Source: Croceibacterium aestuarii
GTDB lineage: Bacteria; Pseudomonadota; Alphaproteobacteria; Sphingomonadales; Sphingomonadaceae
Assembly (NCBI RefSeq): GCF_030657335.1
Contig: NZ_CP131039.1
Span: 2,930,501 to 2,994,500 of the forward strand
Length of the DNA: 64,000 nucleotides
Direction: 5' to 3'
Shown: positions 1 through 9,525 of the stretch, piece by piece
How the letters are laid out: each line of letters opens with the position of its first letter
Numbering within the stretch: the first letter of the stretch is position 1
Program-made: the position numbers and the translations under genes
Notes under the pieces: generated by a model
Told to the model about the DNA's origin: nothing
The model's input: the letters and a program-made list of their open reading frames with translations, nothing else
The model's database searches: none

Positions 1-364
1 TCTCGCCCAGGAGCCCGGCGAGCAGCGCGGCATAGGCCGGGTCTTGTTCGATGTTCTTGAGCACGCACCAGCTGCCGCTGGTGGCAATGTGGCGGATCGT
101 TTCGCCGATGGTCATGCCGTTCGAACCGGGTTTGCCATCGACGCCGATTGGCAGGTCGCCCTTGTTGTATTCGACTGACGTCTCGGGCAGCGCCTCGCCC
201 AGCGCCGCGAGCGCGTCGAGTGCCAGCAAGGGGTGCTCGCGCAACTCGTGGCGCAGCACATGCGGAACTTCCGGGTAGTTCCGGGCAAACATTTCGCGCG
301 AGGCCGCAGGGAACGCCCGGCAGGCGAACGCCTCGCCGGAAAAGGTCGTGTCGATAGCAGTCAT
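1..364 (-). CDS. Cupin-like (JmjC-type) protein, N-terminal part, cut by window edge
   Basis: The reading frame starts at the ATG at 364 and stays open to the first base of the window, so only about 121 N-terminal residues are visible. It contains the stretches VEYNKGDLPIG, KPGSNGMTIGETIRHI and WCVLKNIEQDP. I associate these with sphingomonad proteins annotated as cupin-like, JmjC-type or loosely transcriptional regulators. The metal-binding part would lie beyond the window, so activity cannot be judged. Its start overlaps the stop of the upstream acyltransferase as ATGA, indicating one transcript and translational coupling. The family call is from memory and moderate at best. Confidence 0.55.
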   Translation of the reverse strand, partial: MTAIDTTFSGEAFACRAFPAASREMFARNYPEVPHVLRHELREHPLLALDALAALGEALPETSVEYNKGDLPIGVDGKPGSNGMTIGETIRHIATSGSWCVLKNIEQDPAYAALLAGLLGE

Positions 365-1524
365 TCGAGGTCTCCTGCCGTCCGCCCGGTCTCGCGCCGG
401 GCCAGAGCGCGGAAAAGGGTCCGGCGCTTCGGCCCACCGAGAGCGATGTTGACCCGTCCTATCGGGCGCCGCTCGGTCCACAAGTGGTCGATCATCGGGT
501 GATCCGCCGCGGCACAACTGTCGGTCCATTCGATCCCGGGCCGTTCGAGCACCGCCAGGTTCTCGCGCTGCAGCAGCACGCCGGGCGAATAGCGGGAATA
601 GCGTTCGTCGAACGCGGTCTTGTACGAGAAGGCGCCCGGCGGGGTGAGAAAACTGGCGAGCATCGCCACGGGTTCGCCGTCGATTCTCAGCCCGAGCCGT
701 TCAAGCTTTCCGCGCGCCGCGGCTCCGTCGATCGCGTGGCGAAACAGCGCTTCGGTGCCCGGGGAACTGGCCAGTGCCGAACCTTCGGCCCCTTTCCAGC
801 CCGAGCGTTCAAGCGCCAGAAATTCGTCGATCCAGGTCTCCAGGCCTTCGCTGTCGATGCTGCGGCACACTTCGAAGCGGCCTTCTTCTTCCAGCCGGCG
901 GCGCTGGCGGCGCAGTTCCTTGCGCTTTTTTGCGCCCAACGCCGCTTCGAAATAGTCTGCAGGCGCAAGCTCGGAAGCAAGCATGGCGCGCTCCTCGCGC
1001 TTGACCAGCCAAGCTTCGCGACCGTCTTTAGAACAGACCGCTTTGAGCGCATCCCATAGCGCGCCCTGCAGCGGCACGTGGGTCAGATGAAGAAACAGCG
1101 CGGGACCGGCGTTGCCGTCCAGCCAATCGAACAGCTCGCGCCAGAACGCGGTTTCGAAACCGCGCGCCACGAGCGGCGATCCGAGGAAGCAATTGCTGTG
1201 GATCCAGGTCGACCATTGCGGAAAGGGGTACTGGTAATAGGCGAGATCGCGGCGCAGCGGCATCACCGCGGCGAGTTGGCCTTCGCTTTCGAGGCACAGC
1301 AACCTGACCCGGCGGCGAGGATCGAACATCCGCAGCGACGGCAGCAGATACCAGCTTTCGAAGAAGGGATTGGGCTCGGCTGCCCGCTCCGCCAACGCAT
1401 CCCAGCGGCTCTGCTGCTCTGCTCCGCCGAATTCCTCCCATTCGCGATCCACCATGCGCCAGGTGTCGGCGCGCGCCTCCGGCGGGCGCGCAAGGGGTTC
1501 GGCGCTGGCGGGCCTGGTGGCCAT
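361..1524 (-). CDS. CelD/BcsL-family GNAT acyltransferase
   Basis: A 387-residue protein of the CelD/BcsL (Acetyltransf_6) group, which is a GNAT-fold family often linked to envelope polysaccharide or lipid modification. The N-terminal half has the typical NPFFESWYLLP opening and the C-terminal half a GNAT domain. A basic AKKRKELRRQRRR segment lies near residue 200 and a YSRYSPGVLLQ acyl-CoA-binding-type stretch near 320, as usual for this family. An internal ATG at codon 24 is an alternative start. The stop overlaps the start of the cupin-like gene, so the two are co-transcribed. Substrate is unknown. Confidence 0.8.
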   Translation of the reverse strand: MATRPASAEPLARPPEARADTWRMVDREWEEFGGAEQQSRWDALAERAAEPNPFFESWYLLPSLRMFDPRRRVRLLCLESEGQLAAVMPLRRDLAYYQYPFPQWSTWIHSNCFLGSPLVARGFETAFWRELFDWLDGNAGPALFLHLTHVPLQGALWDALKAVCSKDGREAWLVKREERAMLASELAPADYFEAALGAKKRKELRRQRRRLEEEGRFEVCRSIDSEGLETWIDEFLALERSGWKGAEGSALASSPGTEALFRHAIDGAAARGKLERLGLRIDGEPVAMLASFLTPPGAFSYKTAFDERYSRYSPGVLLQRENLAVLERPGIEWTDSCAAADHPMIDHLWTERRPIGRVNIALGGPKRRTLFRALARRETGRTAGDLE

Positions 1525-1623
1525 GCTTGGCGTTAACCTTCGTAGAGGCGGCCGGGCGTGCCGTCGCCCCGGCGATACGATTGCAAGACCAAGGAAGGAT
1601 TAACGAACTCCGCCCGGACCATG

Positions 1624-1654
1624 AAAAACCCCGCCCGGATTGCTCTGGGCGGGG
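1624..1654 (-). terminator. Rho-independent terminator downstream of hppA
   Basis: Read on the minus strand, an 8-bp GC stem (GGGCGGGG side at 1647-1654, CCCCGCCC side at 1629-1636) encloses a 10-nt loop and is followed by five T. It lies about 30 bases after the hppA stop codon and is correctly oriented for it. The plus-strand side has no comparable T-run. Confidence 0.85.
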
Positions 1655-1682
1655 CCTTTCGACCAATCTGTGCCGTTCCGGG

Positions 1683-3845
1683 TCAGCCTGCGGCGAGAGC
1701 CGCGAGCAGCAGAAGCGCAACGATGTTGGTGATCTTGATCATCGGATTGACCGCCGGACCGGCGGTATCCTTGTAGGGGTCGCCCACCGTGTCGCCGGTC
1801 ACCGCGGCCTTGTGGGCTTCCGAGCCCTTGCCGCCGTGGTGCCCGTCCTCGATGTACTTCTTCGCGTTGTCCCACGCGCCGCCGCCGGCGGTCATCGACA
1901 GCGCGACGAACAGGCCGCCGACGATCACGCCGAGCAGCAGCGCCCCGAGCGCGGCAAAGCCGTTCTCCTGCCCCGCGATGGCAGTGATCACGAAGTAGAC
2001 CACGATCGGCGCCAGCACCGGCAGCATCGAAGGGACGATCATTTCCTTGATCGCCGCCTTGGTGACGAGATCCACCGTGCGGGCATAGTTCGGACGGCTG
2101 GTGCCGGCCATAATGCCCGGATCGGAGGCGAACTGGTCGCGCACGTCCTTGACGACGTCGCCCGCGGCACGGCCGACAGCGGTCATGCCCATCGATCCGA
2201 ACAGGTAGGGCAGGAGCGCACCGAGCAGCAGACCGACGATGACGTAGGGGTTCTCGAGGCTGAAGTTGACCGTCAGCGTCGGGAAGAACTCGCGAAGGTC
2301 GGTGGTGTAGGCGGCGAACAGCACCAGCGCGGCAAGGCCGGCCGATCCGATCGCATACCCCTTGGTAACCGCCTTGGTGGTATTGCCCACGGCGTCGAGC
2401 AGGTCGGTCTTCTCGCGCACGCTGTCGTCGAGACCGGCCATTTCGGCGATGCCGCCGGCGTTGTCGGTGACCGGGCCATAGGCGTCCAGCGCCACGACCA
2501 TGCCGGCCAGCGCCAGCATCGCGGTCGCCGCGTAGGCAATGCCGATCAGACCCGCCAACTGGTAGGCGATGATGATGCCGGCAACGATCACCAGCGTGGG
2601 CAGCGCGGTCGATTCGAGCGAGATCGCCAGGCCCTGGATGACGTTGGTGCCGTGACCCGTCTCGGACGCCTTGGCGATCGAGCGGACCGGGCGGAACCCG
2701 GTGCCGGTGTAGTATTCGGTGATCCAGATGATCAGCCCGGTGATGACCAGGCCGAGGAAGGAACACCAGAACAGGTCCATGCCGGTGAACCCACCGACGA
2801 CCGCTGCCTCGGCCGCGACTGCGACACCGCCAGCGGCGGGGCCCGCAACGGACGCACCGACGGGCGTGCCGCCGATGACCGCGTTCATGTCGCCCAGTGC
2901 ATAGGCAATGACGAACCAGATCAGCGGAACCGAAAGGACGGCGGTGAGCAGGAAGCCCTTGTACATCGCGCCCATCACGTTGGTGCCGCCGCCGAGGCGA
3001 ACGGCATAAGTACCGATGATCGAGGTGACGATGCAGGCACCGCCGATCAGCAGCGGCAGGCTCATCATCGGCATCAACAGATCGCCGAGGCCCTTGAGGA
3101 GTAGCGCGGTGAGGACCATCGTCGCACCGACGGTGACGACGTAGGTCTCGAAAAGGTCGGCGGCCATGCCGGCGCAGTCGCCGACGTTGTCACCGACGTT
3201 GTCGGCGATCACGGCGGGGTTGCGGGGATCGTCTTCGGGAATTCCGGCTTCGACCTTGCCGACCAGGTCGGCGCCCACGTCGGCCGCCTTGGTGAAGATA
3301 CCGCCGCCGAGACGCGCGAAGATCGAGATCAGCGAGGCACCGAAGGCCAGCGCGGTGAGCGCCTCGACCACTGTGCGGTCGTTGGCCGCATAGCCGGCGG
3401 GGCCGGTCAGGTACCAGAAGAACACCGAGATCGCGAGCAGCGCGAGGCCGGCCACCAGCATGCCGGTGATGGCCCCGGCGCGGAACGCCAGTGTCAGGCC
3501 CTGCTGCAGACCCTGTGAAGCCGCCTGCGCCGTGCGAACGTTCGAGCGCACGGAGATGTTCATGCCGATAAAGCCTGCGACCCCCGACAGGATCGCGCCG
3601 AGCACGAAGCCCGATGCGCTGATCGGGCCGAGGAAAAGCGCAACCAGAACGGCCACGACAATGCCGACAACGCCGATGGTGGTGTACTGACGCTTGAGAT
3701 AGGCCTGCGCGCCTTCCTGGATGGCGGCGGCGATTTCCTGCATCTTTTCGGAACCGGCGCTGGCGCCGAGAACCTGGCGGCTGGTGACGAAGCCGTAAAC
3801 GACTGCCAGCAAGCCGAGGATAATAGCAATGACTGTGAGGTCCAT
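1683..3845 (-). CDS. hppA: K+-independent H+-translocating membrane pyrophosphatase
   Basis: A 720-residue polytopic inner-membrane pump that couples cytoplasmic pyrophosphate hydrolysis to proton export. The substrate loop [11 protein letters not shown] lies at residues 189-199, followed by the acidic NVGDNVGDC stretch. GNTTK-AVT carries Lys491 and Thr494, the pair known to mark the K+-independent subclass (K+-dependent enzymes have Ala and Gly). The frame is open 31 codons upstream, but the ATG at 3845 is chosen because the membrane helix starts at once and a GGGGGAAGG ribosome-binding site precedes it. In many alphaproteobacteria hppA follows thiL, as it does here with a 150-base gap. A terminator follows. 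Confidence 0.97.
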   Translation of the reverse strand: MDLTVIAIILGLLAVVYGFVTSRQVLGASAGSEKMQEIAAAIQEGAQAYLKRQYTTIGVVGIVVAVLVALFLGPISASGFVLGAILSGVAGFIGMNISVRSNVRTAQAASQGLQQGLTLAFRAGAITGMLVAGLALLAISVFFWYLTGPAGYAANDRTVVEALTALAFGASLISIFARLGGGIFTKAADVGADLVGKVEAGIPEDDPRNPAVIADNVGDNVGDCAGMAADLFETYVVTVGATMVLTALLLKGLGDLLMPMMSLPLLIGGACIVTSIIGTYAVRLGGGTNVMGAMYKGFLLTAVLSVPLIWFVIAYALGDMNAVIGGTPVGASVAGPAAGGVAVAAEAAVVGGFTGMDLFWCSFLGLVITGLIIWITEYYTGTGFRPVRSIAKASETGHGTNVIQGLAISLESTALPTLVIVAGIIIAYQLAGLIGIAYAATAMLALAGMVVALDAYGPVTDNAGGIAEMAGLDDSVREKTDLLDAVGNTTKAVTKGYAIGSAGLAALVLFAAYTTDLREFFPTLTVNFSLENPYVIVGLLLGALLPYLFGSMGMTAVGRAAGDVVKDVRDQFASDPGIMAGTSRPNYARTVDLVTKAAIKEMIVPSMLPVLAPIVVYFVITAIAGQENGFAALGALLLGVIVGGLFVALSMTAGGGAWDNAKKYIEDGHHGGKGSEAHKAAVTGDTVGDPYKDTAGPAVNPMIKITNIVALLLLAALAAG

Positions 3846-3998
3846 GTGGTGGCCTTCCCCCTTATTCTCCCAAGGCCGCCCTGCGCCGCTCGGACGCGGG
3901 CGATGCGGTTGGCTATAGGCCGCCCGTGCGCCGCGCAAGTCCCAATCTGGAGATTTCCGGTGGCGGCCCGCGGGCCCGACCGGTGCGCGCTCCGTGAG

Positions 3999-4877
3999 CT
4001 AACCCTCGGTGCCGTGAAGCCAGCCGAGTTCGCCATCGGGTTCCCGCCCGTCGAGCAGCAACCCCGAGGGTCCCGCTTCCATGATCCGGCCGATGCGCGA
4101 TGCGCCGACGGGTGGTTGAACCTTGGCCGGGAGGGTAAACAACAATTCGTAATCGTCGCCCCAGCGGACCGCGTCGCCAAACCGGTCGCGGGAAGGCGCG
4201 AGTGGGATCGCCGCGCTGTCGAGCGAGACCGTTACACCGCTGGCCTCGGCGATACGCGCAGCATCGAGCAGCAGACCGTCGGAGACATCCATCATGGCCG
4301 TGACCAGCGGCGCCAGAGCCTCTCCCTCGGCGAGCCGCGCCATCGGCCGGCGGTAGGCCGTGCTGTCGGCCCCGGTCCTGTCGCGCAGCGCCTCGAAGCC
4401 GAGCATGGCGGCGCCGATCTCGCCGGTCAGCCACACCCCGTCCCCCCGCTGCGCCCCGGCGCGCGATGGGACGGGGCGGTGCGTTGCTTGCCCCACTGCC
4501 GTCAGGCCCCAGGCACGCCGCCCCTCGCCGGCGACCGTGTCTCCGCCCAGCAGCGGGACGCCGTAGTGCGTGAGGACCTCGTGAAGGCCGTTCAGGAAGC
4601 GCTCGTCGCCATTGCCGAGCATGTGACCGAGCAGAACGCCGAGCGGGCGCGCGCCCTTGGCGGCAAGGTCCGAGAGGTTCACTGCGACGAGCTTCCACGC
4701 AATGTCGGCGGGGTCCGCATCGGCAAAGACGTGGACTCCTTCGACCAGCATATCGTGGGTCAGAACCAGCGCTTCCCCGCCCAGTTCGATCACCGCGCAA
4801 TCGTCGGCAAGCCCTCGCGCCGCGGGATCGGTGGCGAGGCGGCGCAAGGCTGCGACGAAACCGGCTTCCCCTTTCAT
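3999..4877 (-). CDS. thiL: Thiamine-monophosphate kinase
   Basis: ThiL phosphorylates thiamine monophosphate to the active cofactor thiamine diphosphate in the cytosol. Family motifs are present in order: DDCAV near residue 25, THDMLVEGVH near 40, NLSDLAAKGA near 68, MDVSDGLLLDA near 193 and GDDYELLF near 242. At 292 residues it is somewhat shorter than the E. coli enzyme. In related genomes nusB, thiL and hppA run in series. Here a nuclease gene on the opposite strand separates nusB from thiL, so thiL probably uses a promoter in the 57-base divergent gap at 4878-4934. Confidence 0.95.
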   Translation of the reverse strand: MKGEAGFVAALRRLATDPAARGLADDCAVIELGGEALVLTHDMLVEGVHVFADADPADIAWKLVAVNLSDLAAKGARPLGVLLGHMLGNGDERFLNGLHEVLTHYGVPLLGGDTVAGEGRRAWGLTAVGQATHRPVPSRAGAQRGDGVWLTGEIGAAMLGFEALRDRTGADSTAYRRPMARLAEGEALAPLVTAMMDVSDGLLLDAARIAEASGVTVSLDSAAIPLAPSRDRFGDAVRWGDDYELLFTLPAKVQPPVGASRIGRIMEAGPSGLLLDGREPDGELGWLHGTEG

Positions 4878-4934
4878 CGCGCGGTCATACCGCTTAGCGA
4901 AAACGCCAGATCAACCGCACCGGGATTCGCCTGC

Positions 4935-5765
4935 ATGAAACGTCTTGCCGCCCTTCTTGCCGTGTCCGGCCTTGCTCTGACCACAGCGCCCGCCGCCGCC
5001 TGGGGGCCGACCGGTCATCGCATCGCCGCCCAGATAGCGCAGGACAACGTCAGCGGCCAGACGCGGGCTCGGATCGAGCAGATTCTCGGCACCGAGGGCT
5101 TGCCGGAAAGCGCCACATGGCCCGACGAACAACGTTCGAGTCCTGACGAGTTCCTGCGCAAGACGGCCTACCCCTGGCATTTCGTTACGCTGCAACATCC
5201 CGAAGATGGCGCCGCGGATCTCGTCCATCCGCCCGAAGGCGATGCGATCACCGCGCTCGACAAGTTCACGCGCGAGCTGCGCGATCCGGCGACTCCGCCC
5301 GCCGAGCGCGCGCTGGCGCTGCGCTTCGTGGTCCACATCGTCGCCGACCTCCATCAGCCGCTGCACGTCGGCAAGGACGGCGACCGCGGCGGCAACGACA
5401 TCAAGGTGCTGTGGTTCGACAACCCCGTCCCGCAGAACCTGCACTGGGTGTGGGACGTCGGGATGATCGAGAAGCAGGGTCTCAGCTTCAGCGAATACGC
5501 CGACAGACTAGAGGGGCGGATGACGCCCGAGCAGGTGGTGTCGTGGTGGGACCCGAAGCCGGCCGACTGGCTGGCGGAAAGCATAGCCGTTCGCAACAGG
5601 CTCTACCCTGCACCGAGCGCCGAGTACGGCAACGGAACGGTCGAGGCGCCGTTCAAGCTCGAATACCACTACGTCTACGACTGGACCCCGACGCTGGAGC
5701 TGCGGATGCAGCAGGCCGGTATCCGTACCGCAGCCTATCTCGACTGGGTGTTCGGCGGCGCGTGA
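4935..5765 (+). CDS. Secreted S1/P1-type zinc nuclease
   Basis: A 276-residue protein with a signal peptide (MKRLAALLAV..., cleavage near the AWG after residue 22). The tri-zinc S1/P1 nuclease signature follows: the mature N-terminal Trp with TGHRIAA, then HFVTL, and HIVADLHQPLHVG followed by DRGGND and LHWVWD. Family members cut single-stranded DNA and RNA and act as 3'-nucleotidases, usually outside the cell for nutrient scavenging. The frame extends far upstream, but the ATG at 4935 is the one that produces the signal peptide. It is divergent from thiL, and its stop is 3 bases from the nusB stop. Confidence 0.93.
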   Translation: MKRLAALLAVSGLALTTAPAAAWGPTGHRIAAQIAQDNVSGQTRARIEQILGTEGLPESATWPDEQRSSPDEFLRKTAYPWHFVTLQHPEDGAADLVHPPEGDAITALDKFTRELRDPATPPAERALALRFVVHIVADLHQPLHVGKDGDRGGNDIKVLWFDNPVPQNLHWVWDVGMIEKQGLSFSEYADRLEGRMTPEQVVSWWDPKPADWLAESIAVRNRLYPAPSAEYGNGTVEAPFKLEYHYVYDWTPTLELRMQQAGIRTAAYLDWVFGGA

Positions 5766-5768
5766 CGG

Positions 5769-6215
5769 CTAGGTGCGAACGGCCTTTGCCACCTTGTCGA
5801 GGACGCCGTTGACGAACTTCGCCTCGCGCTCGTCGAAGAATGCATGGGCAACGTCGACGTATTCGCTGATCGCCGTTCCGACAGGAACGTCGGCACGGGC
5901 CAGCAACTCGTAGGACCCGGCGCGCAGGATCTGCAGCAGCGTGCGGTCGAGCCGGGCGAGGCTCCAGCCCTCGGCCAGCCGTTCTTCCAGCAGTGCATCA
6001 ATCTCGTCGCTGCGGGCCAGCGTGCCGCTGACCAGATCGTCGAAGAAATCGACGTCGGCCTCGGCATATTGGTCCCCGTCGATTGCGCGGCCGAGGCGGT
6101 GTTGGTGGAACTCGTTGAGCAGCCTGGCCGGAGCCGTGCCTTCCATGCGCTGCTGGTACAACGCCTGCACCGCAGCAAGGCGGGCGGCGGAACGGGACTG
6201 CGCGCGACCGCTCAT
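5769..6215 (-). CDS. nusB: Transcription antitermination factor NusB
   Basis: NusB joins NusE (S10) on boxA RNA in the rRNA antitermination complex. The protein has 148 residues, the usual size. It shows the helical NusB fold signatures ARLAAVQALYQ at the N terminus, RTLLQILRAGSYELL near residue 90, and the C-terminal AISEYVDVAHAFFDE with KFVNGVLDKVAK. The ATG overlaps the hisD stop codon as ATGA, so it is the last gene of a hisG-hisD-nusB operon. Confidence 0.96.
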   Translation of the reverse strand: MSGRAQSRSAARLAAVQALYQQRMEGTAPARLLNEFHQHRLGRAIDGDQYAEADVDFFDDLVSGTLARSDEIDALLEERLAEGWSLARLDRTLLQILRAGSYELLARADVPVGTAISEYVDVAHAFFDEREAKFVNGVLDKVAKAVRT

Positions 6216-7504
6216 GCGAGCCTCAACTTGACCGAATTGGCGTGCGCCGGTAGCCCTTCGGCCTCGGCCAGGGCGATTGCCGCCGGGCCGATCGCTGCGA
6301 GGCCGGCCTCGCCCATCTGGATGAAACTGGTGCGCTTCATGAAATCGAGCACCGAGAGCCCGCTGGCGAACCGCGCGCGGCGTCCGGTGGGCAGGACGTG
6401 GTTCGGACCTGCGACATAATCGCCAACCGCTTCTGGCGTAAGCCGGCCGAAGAACACGCTGCCGGCATGGCGCAGCTCGGCAAACATGGCTTCGGGGTCC
6501 TCGATCGCAAGCTCGACGTGCTCGGCGGCGAGACGGTTGGCCAGCGCAGGAGCTTCGGCCATGTCGCCGACCACGATCATGACGCCGTACTCGTCCCAGC
6601 TCGACCGGGCGATACGGTTCGTCGAAAGCATGGCGCACTGCACGTCGATCCGGTCCTCGACCTGTTCGGCGAACTCGGCGTCGTCGGTGATCAGGATCGA
6701 CTGGCTCGAGGGATCGTGCTCGGCCTGGCTAAGCAGGTCGGCGGCGATCCAGTCGGCATCGTTCCTGCCGTCGGCGATAACCAGGATCTCGCTCGGCCCC
6801 GCGACCATGTCGATCCCGACGCGGCCGTAGAGCTGGCGCTTGGCTTCGGCGACGTAGGCGTTTCCGGGACCGGTGATGACGTCGACGGGCGGTATGCGGT
6901 CGGTGCCGTAAGCCAGCGCCGCCACCGCTTGGGCGCCGCCGACACGCCAGATTTCCTCGATCCCGGCGAGATGCGCGGCAGCCAGGACCAGCGGATTGAT
7001 CTCGCCCCTCGGGGTCGGCGTCGCGACGACGAGCCGTTCGACCCCGGCGACCTTTGCCGGGATGGCGTTCATCAGTAGCGAGGAAGGATAGGCGGCGCGC
7101 CCCCCCGGCACATAGAGCCCCGCAGCGTCGACCGGCCGCCACTTGGCGCCGAGCCGCACGCCGACATCGTCGGTGTAGTCGCGGCCTGCGGGAAGCTGCA
7201 CTTCGTGATAAGCGCGGATCCGCGCGGCAGCGAGCTCGAGCGCATCGCGCAGCTTGCCGTCGAGCGCCTTGAACGCCGCTTCGCACTCCTCCGGGGCAAT
7301 GCGCCAGGTCGCGTCCTCGTCGGTCAGGAAATAGTTGTCGTAGCGCGCCGACAGTTCCTTGAGCGCCTCGTCGCCGCGGCTGCGGACCTTGTCGAGGATT
7401 TCCGCGACGGTTCGCTCGACGTTCTCGCCGCTCTCGCGCCGGTCCTCGACCAGCCGCTCGAACTTCTTCGCAAACTCGGCATCGGCGGTATTGAGACGGA
7501 GCAT
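6212..7504 (-). CDS. hisD: Histidinol dehydrogenase
   Basis: Catalyses the last two oxidation steps of histidine biosynthesis, L-histidinol to L-histidine, with NAD+ and zinc. The protein has 430 residues, normal for the family. It shows GLYVPGGRAAYPSS near 139, GPGNAYVAEAKRQLYG near 222, DMVAGPSEI near 242, the zinc-ligand region DLLSQAEHDP near 267, and GPNHVLPTG near 386. The start ATG shares one base with the hisG stop (TGATG), and its own stop overlaps nusB. Confidence 0.97.
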   Translation of the reverse strand: MLRLNTADAEFAKKFERLVEDRRESGENVERTVAEILDKVRSRGDEALKELSARYDNYFLTDEDATWRIAPEECEAAFKALDGKLRDALELAAARIRAYHEVQLPAGRDYTDDVGVRLGAKWRPVDAAGLYVPGGRAAYPSSLLMNAIPAKVAGVERLVVATPTPRGEINPLVLAAAHLAGIEEIWRVGGAQAVAALAYGTDRIPPVDVITGPGNAYVAEAKRQLYGRVGIDMVAGPSEILVIADGRNDADWIAADLLSQAEHDPSSQSILITDDAEFAEQVEDRIDVQCAMLSTNRIARSSWDEYGVMIVVGDMAEAPALANRLAAEHVELAIEDPEAMFAELRHAGSVFFGRLTPEAVGDYVAGPNHVLPTGRRARFASGLSVLDFMKRTSFIQMGEAGLAAIGPAAIALAEAEGLPAHANSVKLRLA

Positions 7505-8166
7505 CAAGCCGCCTCGGCCCCGGCCTGCGCCTGGGTGCGGAACGTTTCCACCAGCGCCGCGACCCGGGGATCGGTCTTGAGCGCAGCGCGGTTGACGATC
7601 AGGCGAGCCGAGATGTCCATGATCGTCTCCATCTCTACCAGCCCGTTGTCCTTCAGCGTGCGCCCGGTCGAGACGAGATCGACGATCTGCCCGGCCAGCC
7701 CGAGCCCCGGCGCCAGTTCCATCGCGCCGTTGAGCTTGATGCATTCCGCCTGCACGCCCTTGGTTTCGAACCAGCGCTTGGTCAGGTTGGGATACTTCGT
7801 TGCCACGCGGATGTGGCTGGCGTTGCCCGGCGCGTAGCGGGCGGCATCCTTGGGCGCGGCAAGCGCCAGTCGGCAGTGTCCGATATCGAGATCGACCGGC
7901 GCATAGAGCTCGGAAAACTCGAATTCCTCGATCACGTCGGAACCGACGATTCCCGCCTGCGCCGCACCGAAGGCCACGAAGGTGGCGACATCGAAGGCAC
8001 GCACCCGGATGAGTCTTGCGCCGCCGCCCTCGCAAGCGAAGGATAGAGCGCGGTTCCCCTTGTCGTGGAACGCACTTTCCGGCACGAGGCCGGCGCGCGC
8101 CATCACGGGCAGCGCCTCGTCGAGAATGCGCCCCTTGGGCACGGCGAAGGTCAGCGGTTCGGCCAT
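7504..8166 (-). CDS. hisG: ATP phosphoribosyltransferase, short form
   Basis: Catalyses the first committed step of histidine synthesis, condensing ATP with PRPP. The 220-residue length, ending shortly after [15 protein letters not shown], identifies the short HisG_S form. That form lacks the C-terminal regulatory domain and needs the HisZ partner, which is not in this window. Motifs are [12 protein letters not shown] near residue 9, [11 protein letters not shown] near 71, and the PRPP-type loop [12 protein letters not shown] near 151. It is the first gene of the hisG-hisD-nusB operon and divergent from the DUF2332 gene, with 42 bases between their starts. Confidence 0.96.
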   Translation of the reverse strand: MAEPLTFAVPKGRILDEALPVMARAGLVPESAFHDKGNRALSFACEGGGARLIRVRAFDVATFVAFGAAQAGIVGSDVIEEFEFSELYAPVDLDIGHCRLALAAPKDAARYAPGNASHIRVATKYPNLTKRWFETKGVQAECIKLNGAMELAPGLGLAGQIVDLVSTGRTLKDNGLVEMETIMDISARLIVNRAALKTDPRVAALVETFRTQAQAGAEAA

Positions 8167-8208
8167 CGAGGGCGCAGATAGAGAGCGGCACGGGAAAGGG
8201 CAACGCCA

Positions 8209-9273
8209 ATGGCCGACAAGCCGGTTATGGAAATTGCCGATGTGCGTGAGGCGATCGATTGGCAGGCGACGCACTGCGAAAAGGCGGGGGCACCCTGCGC
8301 CGGCCGCGTGATCCGTGCCGAGCTGGCAATCCTCGACACCGAAACCGCCACAGCGCGGCGCATGGCCAACTGGCAGGGACTGTCGCTCGCCGACGCCATG
8401 CCTCTGCGCGTTGCGGCCGGCCTGCATTGGCTGTTCCTGACCGGCGAGGACCGGCGGCTCGAACCCGTCTATGCCGGCTTGCTGACCGATCAGAAGGCGA
8501 TCGATGCCATCGTTGCCGACATTGCGGACAGGTTCGATGCCCGGCTGATGCCGTGGCTCGACGGCCCGCCGCAGACCAACGAAGCCGGCCGTTCGGCCAG
8601 CGTCATGGCCGGTCTGTTGTGGCTTTCGGGCAAGCTAGGGCCAAAGTTCGAACTCAACGAGATCGGCGCCAGTGCGGGCGTAAACACGATGATGGGCCGC
8701 TATCGCTACGATCTCGGCGGGACCACGGCCGGGCCGGGCCTCTCGCGGATGAAGATCGCGCCTGAATGGCGCGGGCCACCGCCGCCGCAGAACCCGGTCG
8801 AGATCGTCGATGTCCGAGGCTGCGACCTGACTCCGATCGACCTCACCGACCCCGACCAGGCGCTGCGCCTCAAAGCCTACGTCTGGGCCGATGCCACCGA
8901 GCGCATGACGCGGCTCGACACCGCGATCGCCATGGCCCGGCAGGCCGCGCCCGACCTCGTGCGGCAGGATGCAGCGGACTTCGTGCGCGAGATGCTCGCC
9001 CGGCCGCAGCAAGACGGCGTCACCCGTGTGCTGTTCCATACCGTGATGTGGCAGTACCTGCCCGATACATCGAAGCAGGCGATCAGCGAGATGATGGAGA
9101 CGGCGGGTGCCGAGGCCGATTCGAATCGGCCGCTCGCGTGGCTCTCGCTCGAAACCAACCGTGCAACCTTCGCGCACGAATTGCGCGTCAGGTACTGGCC
9201 GGGCGGCGAAGAGGCCGTTCATCTGACTTCGGCCCATCCGCACGGTGCGTGGGTCGAATGGCTCGGCGGCTGA
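8209..9273 (+). CDS. DUF2332 family protein
   Basis: A 354-residue cytosolic protein of the DUF2332 family, whose biochemical role is not established. Visible landmarks are the early [15 protein letters not shown], the central [11 protein letters not shown] glycine-rich stretch near residue 148 that resembles a nucleotide or SAM-binding loop, and the late [11 protein letters not shown]. There is no signal peptide or membrane segment. It is divergent from hisG and its stop is six bases from the converging small membrane gene. The resemblance to a methyltransferase loop is my inference. Confidence 0.8.
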   Translation: MADKPVMEIADVREAIDWQATHCEKAGAPCAGRVIRAELAILDTETATARRMANWQGLSLADAMPLRVAAGLHWLFLTGEDRRLEPVYAGLLTDQKAIDAIVADIADRFDARLMPWLDGPPQTNEAGRSASVMAGLLWLSGKLGPKFELNEIGASAGVNTMMGRYRYDLGGTTAGPGLSRMKIAPEWRGPPPPQNPVEIVDVRGCDLTPIDLTDPDQALRLKAYVWADATERMTRLDTAIAMARQAAPDLVRQDAADFVREMLARPQQDGVTRVLFHTVMWQYLPDTSKQAISEMMETAGAEADSNRPLAWLSLETNRATFAHELRVRYWPGGEEAVHLTSAHPHGAWVEWLGG

Positions 9274-9279
9274 GCCGAA

Positions 9280-9438
9280 CTATTTGATCCAGAACGGTTT
9301 GGGGACCGGCTTGGCCCTGCGCATTCCGCGTGCGATGCGGCGCTGGTAACGGGCGTACCGGACCGTCATTACGGCAACGGCAACGACCGCGAAAACCAGC
9401 ATGACGAGGAGCATCGCCGCAATTTCGTAACGCGTCAT
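9280..9438 (-). CDS. Small single-span membrane protein, hypothetical
   Basis: A 52-residue protein with one hydrophobic segment (AAMLLVMLVFAVVAVAV) followed by an Arg-rich tail. It is probably an inner-membrane peptide with its basic C terminus in the cytoplasm. The ATG at 9438 is preferred over one nine codons upstream because GAGAGACGG sits just before it. No family is recognised. It converges on the DUF2332 gene and stands apart from the hydrolase-pirin operon. Confidence 0.5.
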   Translation of the reverse strand: MTRYEIAAMLLVMLVFAVVAVAVMTVRYARYQRRIARGMRRAKPVPKPFWIK

Positions 9439-9525
9439 GAGCCGTCTCTCACATTTCGGCCTCAATCGTTAACGTCGATTTACCATACGATGCCGCATTG
9501 CAGCAAGGGCGTTCGGACCACCTGC

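Noticed and set aside
4440-4500. GC-rich stretch inside thiL resembling the in-gene palindromic element
   Set aside because: It lacks the hairpin ends and internal order of the copies at 47617 and 49681. The residues fit the thiL reading frame without an obvious insertion.
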